Source of the DNA: Strigops habroptila
Lineage: Eukaryota > Chordata > Aves > Psittaciformes > Psittacidae
Assembly: GCF_004027225.2 (NCBI RefSeq)
Contig: NC_044301.2
Location: 21,442,668-21,506,667 of the forward strand
Direction of reading: 5' to 3'
Length of the DNA: 64,000 nt
Made by a program: the position numbers and the translations under genes. Shown piece by piece: positions 41,201 through 51,407 of this stretch (position 1 is the stretch's first letter; each line of letters starts with the position of its first letter). The notes beneath the pieces were generated by a model. That model made no database searches and was not told the origin of the DNA. It worked only from the letters and a program-made list of their open reading frames with translations.

Positions 41201-42403
41201 TTCCAGGGGAAGGGTATGTCTGAATTGTGTGCGTGTTTTGGGTTGCTCACGAAGAGAAGAGAAAAAAAATGTAAAATAAATTAGAAAAGGGCTTTGCTAT
41301 CATGTTTTTCACTTCTGGATAACACCTTTTCTTGTGTTAAATTTATTGTGTTCATTTTAGGTCAATGTTTAAATGTACAACACTTGGAACGTGATTTGGT
41401 TACAAAAAGTATTTGTCTTCTGAATGAAGAGATTGCTCAGTGGTTGATCAGTGCTTGCAGACAGCTGTTACGAAGGACAAAGAGAGGTTTGATAAGCCAA
41501 TAAAGAGCTTAAAGGTGGGCTGCAGGATTTCATGGCAGAAAGATCCAAGAACAGTGTGAGCCACATCTGTATTTTATCAGTCCTAAACATTTACTTTTGG
41601 AATTTAAGCAGTTGATAATTGGAGCTTACTCTGCCTTTTTTCTTTTATTTTAATCCCATCCCTGTATTTACTCCTTTGCATGCTCACTCTGGAGTGCCTG
41701 TGATCTGTGAATAGATGGATGGAGCATTGCCTGCAGAAATGAAGTGGCGACATCATGTCTAGTCCATTTTGGGTGAGAAAGAACATACTGAGATATCAGT
41801 CTCTCTAAAGTTCCTGATGACATTACTCTAAAGGGGAAGTTACTATCATATCCACAGAGCAGCAATAAGTATAGAAGATACTACTAGGTGAAAATGGAAA
41901 ACTGTAGACCTGCATTGCTGGGATGGGTTTTAAATGTCTTGTTTTTTTCTGCTGCTTGAGTTCGCTTCTACAAGAACCGTTAAGTCTAAACCTCCACATT
42001 CAATGTGGGCAATACCCTTCAGCTGTGTGTGCCTCTAATGCACCCATGGTCCGCTCTCTGCACAGCATCTGTGGGGTGTTGGGGTTCACAGAACACCTAT
42101 TTCTTGGCACAGGTTAAAATCTGGGGAAAGGTACCTGCTAGCCACCAGTTGTGACTGCTGCATGCGTTCTCTTGGCTGCTTATACACTGGGTGTATGTGT
42201 ATCAATATGTATATAAAATCATGAGTAGTATATAATACACAGTTATCAGCTAAGCATCTCCTCTGGCAGGAAGTTATTGGTTCTTTGTGCTTAATTAGCA
42301 AGTCCATGTTTTGTTATTGCCTCCTCACTATCTTATCTTTCAGCAGTTATTCAAGCCAAATGCTTTGTTATTATTTTAACATAAAAATAGTTCCAGAAAT
42401 TGT

Positions 42404-44103
42404 AGGATCATAGAATAGTTAGGGTTGGAAAGGACCTTAAGATCATCTAGTTCCAACCCCCCTGCCATGGGCAGGGACACCTCGCACTAAACCATGTCGC
42501 CCAAGGCTCTGTCCAACCTGGCCTTGAACACCGCCAGGGATGGAGCATCCACAACCTCCCTGGGCAATCCATTCCAGTGCCTCACCACCCTCGCTGTAAA
42601 GAACTTCTTCCTAATATCTAACCTGAACTTCCCCTGTTTAAGTTTGAACCCATCACCCCTTGTCCAATCACTACAGTCCATGATGAAGAGTCTCTCTCCA
42701 GCACCCTTATAAGGCCCCCTTCAGATACTGGAAGGCTGCTATGAGGTCTCCATGCAGCCTTCTCTTCTCCAGGCTGAACAGCCCCAACTTTCTCAGCCTG
42801 TTTTCATATAGGAGGTGCTCCAGCCCTCTTATCATCCTCGTGGCCCTCCTCTGGACTTGCTCCAACAGCTCCATGTCCTTTTTATGTTGAGGACACCAGA
42901 ACTGTACACAATACTCCAAGTGGGGTCTCACGAGAGCAGAGGGGCAGGATCACCTCCTTTGACCTGCTGGTCATTCTTCTTTTGATGCAGCCCAGGATAC
43001 GGTTGGCTTTCTGGGCTGCAAGCGCACACTGAAGCTGGCTCATGTTAAGCTTCTCATCAACCAACACCCCCAAGTCCTCCTCTGCAGGGCTGCTCTGAAT
43101 CACTTCTCCACCCAACCTGTAGCTGTGCCTGGGATTACCCTGACCCAGGTGTAGGACCTTACACTTGGCTTGGATGAACTTCATGAGGTTGGCATTCGCC
43201 CACCTCTCAAGCATGTCCAGGTCCCTCTGGATGTCATCCCTTCCCTCCAGCGTATCAACTGAACCACACAGCTTGGTGTTGTCAGCAAACTTGCTGAGGG
43301 CGCGCTCAATCCCACTGTCCATGTCACTGACAAAGATGTTGAACAGGATCGGTCCCAACACCGACCCGAGGGACACCACTCGTTACTGTTTTCCAACTGG
43401 ACATCGAGCCGTTGACCAGAACTCTCTGCGTGCGTCCATCCAGCCAATTCTTTATCCGCTGTGAGTGGTCCATCCATCAAATTGATGTCTCTCCAGTTTA
43501 GAGACAAGGATGTCGTGTGGGACAGTGTCGAACACTTTGCACAAGTCCTGGTAGATGACATCAACTGCTCTGCCCCTGTCCATCAGTTCCGTGGCCCCAT
43601 CATAGAAGGCCACCAAATTGGTCAGGCAGGATTTCCCCTTGGTGAAGCCATGTTGGCTGTCACCAACCACCTCGTTGTTTTTCATGTGCCTTAGCATGCT
43701 TTCCAGGAGAATCTGCTCCAAGATTTTGCCAGGCACAGAGGTGAGACTGTCTGGTCTGTAGTTCCCCGGGTCTTCCACCTTCCCCTTCTTGAAAATGGGG
43801 GTTATATTTCCCTTTTCCCAGTGGTTGGGAACTTCACCTGACTGCCATGATTTTTCAAATACGATGGACAGTCATTTAACAACTTAATTCGCCAGCTCCT
43901 TCAGGACCCGCGGATGGATTTCATCAGGTCCCATGGACTTGTGCACGTTCAGGTTCTTAAGATGTTCTCGAACCTGATCCTCTCCTACAGTGGGCCTAAG
44001 GTCTTCATTCTCACAGTCCCTGCATCTGCTTTCCAAGACTTGGGTGGCATGGTCAGAGCATTTGCTGGTGAAGACTGAGGCAAAGAAGTCGTTGAGAACC
44101 TGA
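42404..44103 (-). mobile_element. CR1 LINE, 5'-truncated, inside the NFAT5 3' UTR
   Basis: Reverse-strand CR1 with its 3' end at the left (GGATCATAGAATAGTTAGGG). Pieces of the second ORF read at 43452-43778 (start of reverse transcriptase), 42882-43379 (palm region; the catalytic box reads FADN, with the second Asp lost), 42707-42931 and 42487-42681. Frameshifts separate them. It matches the CR1 at 13659-15965 closely and served as the uninterrupted reference for the LTR nested there. It adds 1.7 kb to the presumed NFAT5 3' UTR. Confidence 0.93.
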
Positions 44104-47064
44104 AAATTATTTCAGGATTGCTGTTTCAAAGTGGGTGTTTAATCACCAGTCATTTCATTATGATTACTTTTAATTACTGATAGGGTGGTTACTTCCTATG
44201 TAGTTTTAAAATAGAATAAAGCACGAGCAGTTCAGCATTAGTAACTTTGGCAGGTTTTTTTAACTGGAAATACTGAGAGTCTGGGCAACTGTATCAGTGG
44301 ACATTCTCCTAATTTAGATTAGTTGATTTATTTTTATTTATTTACTTTTTAAGCTTCTATTGTGATTTTGGTTTAGGATATAGTTTCTAAAAAGAAAACT
44401 TGTCTGAACAGATTTTTTTTTACCTTTCCAGAGTCTTCAGAAAGACAACTAATCAAGTCAGAAGCTTGCATTTGTTGTAAAACATAGTTTAAATCATTAT
44501 TTGAGTATCAGGAAAGATGATTTATTAAAAAGCAAAATCCAAAAGTTGTTACTGGACTGAAAAAGCTGCAAGTGGTTTTCCCCAAGGGTATGTTCATTAA
44601 GAGTTAGAATAGAGTTTGACTGTCAGTTTTTGACTCTTGTGCCTCTGTACTGGGGCTGCTTTTTCAGGGTAATTCCAGGAGAGGAGTATGAGAGATTACA
44701 GACAGCGATAGAGGCAAGAACAAGAATGAATTGCTTTGCATGCTCTCAGCTGCGAGTTGAGGGTGGAAGGTGAGAACTATTGATCACTGGTGACTTTTCA
44801 TTAGTGCAAAATTTATTTTCAAGGAATAGGTGTTTGTTGTGTTCTGGAGGACTGGTGGCAGCTCTAGTCTTTTAGCAGCTAAAAGGAAACTAGCGCTGAG
44901 ATGCTTTGTTTGGGGGGGGTGTTTTAATTTGGAGCAGTCTTTTGGGATAGATTGTGAGGGTCGCTGTTGAAATGGGATAAATGCTGTTTAGATACAAGGA
45001 AAAACGCAGCAGCAGATAAACTTGTGGAAGTGTACTTGTAAAATTCTCTACTCGAGTTTGGGGCTCTGAGGGGTTACGCAAGAGGGAGCAGCTTTTCCTT
45101 TCTTACAGTCTGTATAGGTATGTAAATAGGCAGTGCCTGTATATTCTAGGATTATATATATGTATATAGAGGAATCATATCTATTATATGTAAGTAATTA
45201 GTAGACATGTGCATAGAATACTGTTATATTTACATTTTTATAAACCTGAAATAATATTACTTTTCCTTAGTATGAGGTCATTTACCAAGGATTTTGTAGT
45301 AACTCATTAATAGTTGTCTAAATGCCTTTCAGTACTGTACGTGCGGTGCTGTTGGTAGTATTGCTCCAGAAGCTTGCTCTGCTTGTGAACGTTACTAATA
45401 CCTGTGGGTTGAAACCAGCTGTACACTTTTGTACTTTTTTTTTTTTTTTTATTAATTTCAGCTGGGGGGGTCGCAAAGCAGTAGAACTGATGGCCCTGGG
45501 CAGAGCTGCCCGCTGGATGGGCTGAGGAGATGCGGCAGCAGTATGAGCTTTCTGCATCCATGTGTTCTCCTGCCAGCTTTCCATGGGTGACTCCTGACTT
45601 CGGGACCTTTTCCCATTCTCAGTCTCCCGCAGCTTGTGCAGATAGGGAATGGCAGTGGCCGTGTTGCTCTTGAGGAGCTGGGCTGACACCAGCAGCTTTC
45701 TCCTGGTGGGTTATTAGTTGTTGTTGCATAGCAAAGGATCCCAGCTGTGGCTCAGCTGGGTTGTGTTTGGATCTGGAAGGTGAAGCTTTATCTGTCACTC
45801 CTCTTTCTTCTCATAAAGGCAGGCATCTTTATTTTTCTTTATTTTAATCTGACATTGTACTGCAACAGTCCATATCTAGAAAACTCCTTGAAAGCTGGTG
45901 AGAGCTTTTCTTGGTTTTTAGGCATTAGGGACCCTGCCGTGCACTGATCTTTTACTTAAATTGTGTGAGGAACTAAACTTTCTCAAAGAAATCCACATCG
46001 TAAAGTCACTGGTGTGTATTTTGTCCACCATGACTCTTGATGACAAATCGGGTGCAGTTTGACACAAGGTTGTTCGATGGACACAATGTTGTCCTGGTAC
46101 AGGCTCCATCCAAGCACCTGTGCCAAACCAAAAGCAAATGTACTTATTTCCTCTCTTTGAGCCATCAGTTTGCAGGTCTGATCTCTGCTGTTCCCAGAGA
46201 GCTGTAGCTTTTGCTGTTACAGTTCATGAAATTGCCTCATAATATTCAAGTGTATTGGGAGAAGGGTGAGGAATCCCAGGATTTCCCTTCTTGCTATGGG
46301 ACACTTCACTGATGCTCTCTGTGTGGTTCAGACTCCAAATCTCCACCACCCAGCAGCAGCCCACTGAAATATTCCAGTTGTGTGCGTTTGCTCCAGGACT
46401 CAGATGAGCCAAGGGCCCTGTGTTGGTTTCGTGTAGATGTCCTTCACTTCTCTGTGGTCCCTGGAGCTCCCCCTCTGTGAGCCGGGGTTGGTCTGGCCTG
46501 AGTATCCCTTGTTCAGGAGCATGGCTGGCTGGAATAATGGTGCTTGGGGGAAGCTCCCTTTTGGAGTGGTGTTGCAGAACTGGGCCCACATTCCAGTATC
46601 CTGCTTAGTAGACCACAGTATTCTTGAAGCCTTTTTATTCTGGACACAATTTGAAATACTTACATTTGAGCTCATTATTAAGGAGTAAGCTCCAACAAAC
46701 CTTGAGAGCAGAGCTTTTTACTTCTGTCATTAGCTGCATCTTTGAGTGGCTTACCCACCTTTCTGCCATGTGTTCCTAGGGCACCAGTCAACTGCTGAGC
46801 TGCCTCTTCTGCTGTCCTGGCATATGAAAGTAGCACCAGATATTCCTTTGTGCATTTCTGTGTATATGGCTTTTGTAGTTGGGGGTTTTCCAAGCACTGA
46901 TACCTGGTGTTTTCAGTTTGTTCTGTAAGAGGATATTTTATTTGCATCTATGGTTTTAGCTATCCTGTGATAATTTGTTAAATATTAAAAAAACAAAAAT
47001 ATTTTGCTTCTATTGGGACATTTGTATACTTGCAACTATATTTCTGTAAACAGCTGCAGTCAAG

Positions 47065-47070
47065 AATAAA
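47065..47070 (+). terminator. NFAT5: Candidate NFAT5 polyadenylation signal
   Basis: AATAAA, followed by a TGTTGTGTTTTTTT-type downstream element at about 47103-47118. It is the last good signal before the convergent NOB1 3' end. Confidence 0.55.
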
Positions 47071-47090
47071 ACAATGCAAGTTTTCATTTT

Positions 47091-48084
47091 GCAGTGTAAA
47101 GTCTTGTTGTGTTTTTTTCCAAGGGCATCTCCTCTCTGCTGGGAGAAAATGCTGTTCCTCAGTATGGAATCGACCCACCTGGGAACCATATGGAGCTGGG
47201 GTCAGGAAGAACTGGAATGGCAGGAGCCGGTGCTGGCCGAGTGTCCCGTTGGAGCTGCTGTGTGAGTAAAGGCACCATGTCACACCTGTGCTTGTAAAAA
47301 AATACTGCAGTGTTTCTTCTTCACTTCATTGAGTCCAAAGTAACCTTCATGGTGCATCACCCCAACCCCAGCCTGCAAATGACAATGTTCTGGGGACTTC
47401 CTTTCAGTCAGTCCAAAGCAGAATTCCATCTGTGAGGGCCCTGGGGGCAATGCAGACCGGCTCCTCCAACCAAGGGAGGTGATGCCAGAAATCTTAGGCC
47501 CAGGTGATGGGAGTTACTGCCTTGCTTGCAGTCTCCCTTTATCTGCACCTTTGGTGCATTTACGCTAATGTGCTAAAAACACCCCAGGGTTGCTGAGGCT
47601 CAGTGTGTGTCCCCCTTCCTGCTGCCCCCCCTGCAGGGACAGTGACCTCCAGCAGGACCATGGGAGCCAGCAGCCAGTATCTGTCATTTTAAAAAAGTGA
47701 CAACTACAGTTATCCCCCAGAGCTGGGCAGAACACTTTACTGCCAAAGATTTAAGCAGATTTATCCAAAAGGCTTTTCCTAGTCCATACCACTACCCCAG
47801 TGCCTCCCCTTTCAGCCCTGTGCCTACTGCCAGGGTCAGACATGACTGTGCCATAGCAGGGCAAATGCAACCCCCCCTGCTGCTAGCATCTGCCCTTCTG
47901 GAGCTGTTGACCCTGCTGCAGGCACTTGTTATCCACTGCCCATTAGTGCCACAGGACAAAAGAAAACACCCTGAGAAACCCTGCCTGCCTCCCCAGCCTC
48001 CTCTTCCTCTCGAGGCTCAGAGGAAGGCATATGCTGGCCTCTGAGCCCAGCCCAGACAGCCACAGACACAAGACCGAGCCACAG
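47091..48084. other. NFAT5-NOB1 intergenic spacer, no NQO1
   Basis: About 1 kb between the proposed ends of two convergent genes. I see no exon on either strand, and nothing resembling NQO1, the gene that lies here in mammals. Confidence 0.6.
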
Positions 48085-48368
48085 TGCTGTGGGTTTTGGT
48101 GTTTATTAGCGACACAGCCATGGCCTGGGGCATCCTGGGGGCCGAGCAAGGAAGCCACTACCTTGCCCGGTTTCTGGCAGGCCATCCTGGGTTGGAGCCT
48201 CCCTAACAACTATCATCCCCCTGTCATGGCTGCTCTTTGGGTATCAGAGGAGCATGGAAGGAAAGGCCCAGCCCCTGCCCCTTCCTGGAGCCATCGGGCA
48301 GCAACATGCAACACCCAGGCAGATGGTCCTTCCCTTGCAGCAGCAGCTGCAAGGACCCCTCCTGCCCT
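48085..48368 (-). other. NOB1: NOB1 former 3' UTR with AATAAA
   Basis: Reverse-strand sequence after the former NOB1 stop. It keeps an AATAAA signal at 48102-48107 (reverse strand). Confidence 0.6.
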
Positions 48369-48639
48369 TCACCTCCTCTTCACAAACTTCTTTGTCACAG
48401 CATTTGGGTTCAGGCACCTCCTGCCTGCACCCAGGGCCACATCCTGGATTTGGAGGTTGGCTGTGCACCTATAGATGTCATTCTCTGCAAAGGGTGAGAC
48501 CCTGGCCGTGTAAATCAGGGTCGAAGACATTGGTCTTCTGCCTGGCCTTGTGGGACAGGCACTGCTATGGGAAGGGCTGGTTTTCCACCAGGTGAGGGTT
48601 GTTGGCATGCTTCCTTCCTCGCAAGGCTGGCAGCAGGTA
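48369..48639 (-). pseudogene. NOB1: NOB1 exon 9 remnant
   Basis: Acceptor CTCTTGGCAG. It begins YLLPALRGRKHANNPHLVEN, hits an in-frame TAG (48565-48567), continues with KARQKTNVFDPDL, then changes frame near 48510 before VSPFAEND and the C-terminal LGAGRRCLNPNAVTKKFVK. The normal stop TGA is at 48369-48371. Confidence 0.9.
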
Positions 48640-48892
48640 CTGCCAAGAGAGAAGCAGTCATTAAACTCGCTTCAGGGGCAACTTGTCACCTTCAGGGACT
48701 TAAAGGTGACTACAGGCCTCTAGAGAAGAACTGAGCAAATGAAGCCCAAAAGCCATAGGGTTGGGTGGAACAGCTGGAGGATGATCATGGCTTCACTTTG
48801 ACTCCTGCTGGCTGATGGTTCCCTCCAACTCCCCTGGCCACAGGCCAGACTCTTGTCCCAGCAGCAGCACCCAGCACAGGATGTACACTCAC

Positions 48893-49034
48893 CCTGAGCC
48901 ATCAGGGGTTCAGCACCTTGGGGTTGCAGAAGTGCATGTGGAGGCTCCCATCATCACTGATGCTCACTGCAACCTTCTTCAGGGTCTTGTTACCGCAGCA
49001 GGGACAGAAAACCTTAGTCATGTCTAAAGTGGTC
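48893..49034 (-). pseudogene. NOB1: NOB1 exon 8 remnant: second half of zinc ribbon
   Basis: Encodes MTKVFCPCCGNKTLKKVAVS and DDGSLHMHFCNPKVLNP, then TGA (48902-48904) at the place of an Arg codon in other vertebrates. The zinc ligands are intact. Splice sites look sound (acceptor CTTGCAG, donor GTGAGT). Confidence 0.92.
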
Positions 49035-49155
49035 CTGCAAGACAGGGACAGAAGGGGAGGTTTAGTGCTCCCCAGGCCATGGAATACGGGATCACCTACC
49101 CAGCCCCAGCAAGCACCACGCTGAGGGCAGCATCACTCTGCACACTCATGCTCAC

Positions 49156-49253
49156 CTGAAGCAGCCGTGGCAGTGCAGGATGTAGCTCCTGGCCTGGCAG
49201 ATCAGCATGCCGTTCACTGCCAGCACATGGAGGCCAAGCTGCAGCAGCATGTT
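49156..49253 (-). pseudogene. NOB1: NOB1 exon 7 remnant: first half of zinc ribbon
   Basis: Encodes NMLLQLGLHVLAVNGMLI and the first CxxC of the ribbon (HCHGCF). It has no lesion by itself. Phase agrees with exon 8. Confidence 0.92.
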
Positions 49254-49573
49254 CTGCAACAAGGAGGGAGAAACCAGGATCCTGTGAGCTGGGACTGCTG
49301 GGAGCTTTCACTGGGGTCTGCCAGCCCAGGCAAGAGAGAGGCCAACAGGAGCTACACCAATGGGCTTTGTACAGGAGCCTCCGCCACAGAAAGAACGGGC
49401 TGGGTTTAAGATAAAAGAGGCTGTCGCAAAGCCATGCTCAGCCTGTCCGGGGACTCCTCTGTCTCTGTGTGCTGGTTTAACCAGCCCAGAGGTTCAAATA
49501 GTTTGAGAATCCACCAGCCCCCCATATGCCTGAGGCTGAAGCCATCCCATGCAAGAGAGTGACTGGCACCTAC

Positions 49574-49789
49574 CTGCATGATGAAGTCCATGGTGACGCA
49601 GCTGACCTGGATGCCGTCAGGAGCAGTGTCACAGTGCCTCATGTCCTGATGGACCTGCTTGGGGTTGCTGGGTGTTATCCACCTCTCATCATCACTCTCC
49701 TCCTTGTCCTCCTAATCAGCCCTGGCCTCATGCTCAGAGCTCTGATGCTCCTCAGTAGTCTCTGGGCTAACAGAGATGGCTTGAGCTTT
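49574..49789 (-). pseudogene. NOB1: NOB1 exon 6 remnant
   Basis: 72 codons, starting and ending on whole codons. It contains an acidic segment with an in-frame TAG (49712-49714), then ERWITPSNPKQ and DFIMQ, matching the conserved block before the zinc ribbon. Confidence 0.9.
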
Positions 49790-49889
49790 CTGGGGTGGAG
49801 GAGACAATCATCAGTGATGGCACATGCAGTGGAAGTCAGAAACACCAGCCAGACACCAGGGGTGGCACAGCCAGCAAGGAGAGGAGGCA

Positions 49890-50018
49890 CTGGGTCTCAT
49901 CATCAGCTCCTGCAGCTCCTCCTCGATGCTGGACAGGGGGGCTCACCAGTACAGGAAGGAGCTGAACTCATTGCTCTCAAGGGCTGGGCTGATGCTGGCC
50001 CTTCCCTGGGTGCTTGTG
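49890..50018 (-). pseudogene. NOB1: NOB1 exon 5 remnant
   Basis: Encodes ESNEFSSFLYW, then TGA (49943-49945), then APLSSIEEELQELM, which keeps similarity to the family in the same frame. So the TGA is a nonsense change and not an intron start, although TG|GTGAGC does look like a donor. The 3' edge is uncertain. Confidence 0.82.
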
Positions 50019-50131
50019 CTGTGGGGGGACACAGGACAGGGGCCCTTTGCCCACTGCTGCCCAGGGACTCTGCAGGGCTGCATCCCCATCCCCAGTGCCT
50101 TACCTTGGAGCACCGCAGCCCTGTCCCTTAC

Positions 50132-50203
50132 CTTGGAGGGCAGGTAGAAGCCAGTGAGGTGTAGGGGGGCCTTGGGGTGCCACAGGGCAGAGCTAAGCCA
50201 CAC
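50132..50203 (-). pseudogene. NOB1: NOB1 exon 4 remnant
   Basis: 24 codons (WLSSALWHPKAPLHLTGFYL) with good acceptor and donor. A near copy of the donor region (CTCCAAGGTAAGG) occurs again about 25 bases downstream at 50101-50110. Confidence 0.85.
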
Positions 50204-50278
50204 CTGGGGAGGGACCAGGGGGTTGGAGGAGCACTCTGGGGATGGGGCCCCATCCCTGGGGAAGATACACAGACCCAC

Positions 50279-50420
50279 CTTGTCCTGGGGCTCCCAGCAT
50301 CCCAGCAGAGGCAGCCGGGGCCATTGGTCTCAGCCTGCAGCTGGCAGGTGAGGGCAAGAACCTGCAAGTTGGTGGCTGAGAGGCTGGGGTAGTCCCCAGT
50401 ATTCTTGGAGAAGTCAGTCA
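50279..50420 (-). pseudogene. NOB1: NOB1 exon 3 remnant with frameshift
   Basis: Begins with TDFSKNTGDYPSLSATNLQV and ALTCQLQAE, the conserved PIN-domain block. The end of the exon matches the family (EPQDK) only in another frame, so one or more bases have been lost or gained between. Confidence 0.85.
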
Positions 50421-50511
50421 CTGGAAGGGAAGGGGGAGGGGGGGGAAGGGGAGAGGAAGGCGAAGAAGGAAAGGGAGCAGTTGGTCTGGGTAGTGGAGAG
50501 CCGGGCCCTCC

Positions 50512-51087
50512 TGTAGGCTTAAGTTGCAGGTTTAATCTAACATATCAAATACAATAATGTGTATGAGTTTAAACTAATGTAGTAAAATAAAGCAAGTTGT
50601 TCTAATTTGCTGACATGTAGGGAGTAAGGAATGTCTGGCTGATGGGGGAAGGAACATCATGGGACTGATAACAAATAAGGAGACAGTAAGTAAGACCAAG
50701 GATGCCAGCCTTCAAGATAGCAGAGTGGTGCCCAATGTGGAGCAAGACTGGAACAGAATGGAAGCAAGGACATACCAACTGCTAACTCAGCACTAGGACC
50801 TTGCGAGCATGCGCAGGCACTGTGAGGAAGACTGTCAGTGACCACCAGAGACCCCCACTCAGCAAGAAAGCACGTGTAATTAGAATGCAAATATTATAAT
50901 TAGTTCCTGGGAAAGCTGTAAATATGCATGAGTATGCTAAATATATATTCGCTATCGGCAAGTAACGGGTGCGCTCACCTTTGTGAAACTATTCGTGTGT
51001 GCGCCCAGCACTGCAATAAAGAATGCTGCTTTCTAAAACTCCAAATTGAGTCTTAGAGAATTTCTCCGACCATCTTTTACGGTAACA
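50512..51087 (+). mobile_element. Solo LTR (576 bp) in NOB1 intron 2
   Basis: Same family as 29210-29821, opposite orientation. It runs from TGTAGGCTTAAG to ACGGTAACA, with an AATAAA signal at about 51016-51021. Flanks CTCC and CCCC may be a 4-bp target duplication with one change. It ends 57 bases from NOB1 exon 2, i.e. within 350 bases of the promoter. Relative to NOB1 it is antisense; relative to WWP2 it is sense. Confidence 0.87.
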
Positions 51088-51143
51088 CCCCGAGGCGCAG
51101 TGCCTGGGCCGTGCCGCAGAGCTCCGCAGGACCGCCCCGGTAC

Positions 51144-51280
51144 TTAATAAGGAGCAGGAGGTCGGGCCGCGGGCGTCGGAGGCGCAGCTCGTAGGGCAGT
51201 GCGGCCAAGCGGTGGCACGTCGGCCGGTCCCGGATCTCGGCCAGCACCTCGAGCACGATGTACAAATTCTGGGCGATGTC
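51144..51280 (-). pseudogene. NOB1: NOB1 exon 2 remnant
   Basis: Encodes DIAQNLYIVLEVLAEIRD and RLAALPYELRLRRP, the PIN-domain block after the first active-site Asp. The acceptor AAG falls one base inside the expected Asp codon, and the donor leaves two bases where exon 3 needs one. Both are phase conflicts. Confidence 0.85.
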
Positions 51281-51331
51281 TTGTGGGCAGCACCGTCAGC
51301 ATAGGCTGGGTCTCCCGGTGCTCCCCAGTAC

Positions 51332-51407
51332 CTGCAGCGGGGCAGCGCTCAGGAACGCGCTAGTGTCAACCACAATGTGCGCTCCGCGCGCCCCGTAACC
51401 CCACCAT
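51332..51407 (-). pseudogene. NOB1: NOB1 exon 1 remnant
   Basis: Contains HIVVDTSAFLSAAPLQ, the PIN-domain start with its first catalytic Asp, and a donor GTACTG. The only nearby ATG (51405-51407) is in a different frame. It lies in the GC-rich promoter region. Confidence 0.82.

Larger units (their letters stand above)
38284..47090 (+). other. NFAT5: NFAT5 3' UTR exon (long, extent inferred)
   Basis: NFAT5 mRNAs of other vertebrates have an unusually long 3' UTR of about 8 kb, and the gene-free, AT-rich sequence here fits. The start is set by the acceptor at 38283. The end is proposed at the AATAAA at 47065-47070, followed by a GT-rich stretch at about 47094-47120. Earlier AATAAA signals at 41274-41279 and 44215-44220 could give shorter forms. 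A CR1 interrupts it. An acceptor-like tract at 45428-45461 is followed by only 60-130 bases of open frame, which I do not call. Transcript data would be needed to fix the extent. Confidence 0.6.
48369..51407 (-). pseudogene. NOB1: NOB1 unitary pseudogene (all nine exons, multiply broken)
   Basis: NOB1 is the PIN-domain endonuclease that makes the final cut at the 3' end of 18S rRNA in cytoplasmic pre-40S particles, and is essential in eukaryotes studied. Here nine exon remnants keep order and splice sites: about 51332-51407, 51144-51280, 50279-50420, 50132-50203, about 49890-50018, 49574-49789, 49156-49253, 48893-49034 and 48369-48639. Recognisable parts include the PIN start VVDTSAFL, GDYPSLSAT, the zinc ribbon (CHGC and CPCCGNKTLKK) and the C-terminal LNPNAVTKKFVKRR. 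Disabling changes: no ATG in frame with the PIN start, phase conflicts at the first two junctions, a frameshift in exon 3, in-frame stops TGA 49943-49945, TAG 49712-49714, TGA 48902-48904 and TAG 48565-48567, and a frameshift near 48510. Two of the stops look like CGA to TGA changes. Introns remain, so this is the original locus and not a retrocopy. Confidence 0.9.

Noticed and set aside
44668-44773. Possible exon (IPGEEYERLQTAIEARTR) after an AG
   Set aside because: Only 35 codons, no matching donor or neighbouring exon. Not supported.
45428-45530. Strong polypyrimidine tract and AG followed by an open frame
   Set aside because: It looks like an acceptor, but the frames end within 60-130 bases and resemble nothing. 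It might be a cryptic site.
49943-49950. TG|GTGAGC in NOB1 exon 5 as a genuine splice donor that would avoid the stop
   Set aside because: Family similarity continues in the same frame beyond it (APLSSIEEELQELM), so the TGA is inside former coding sequence.
50128-50421. A 97-codon reverse frame running through NOB1 exons 3 and 4 without splicing
   Set aside because: It reads the intron and puts exon 4 in a wrong frame; the exon model fits the family better.
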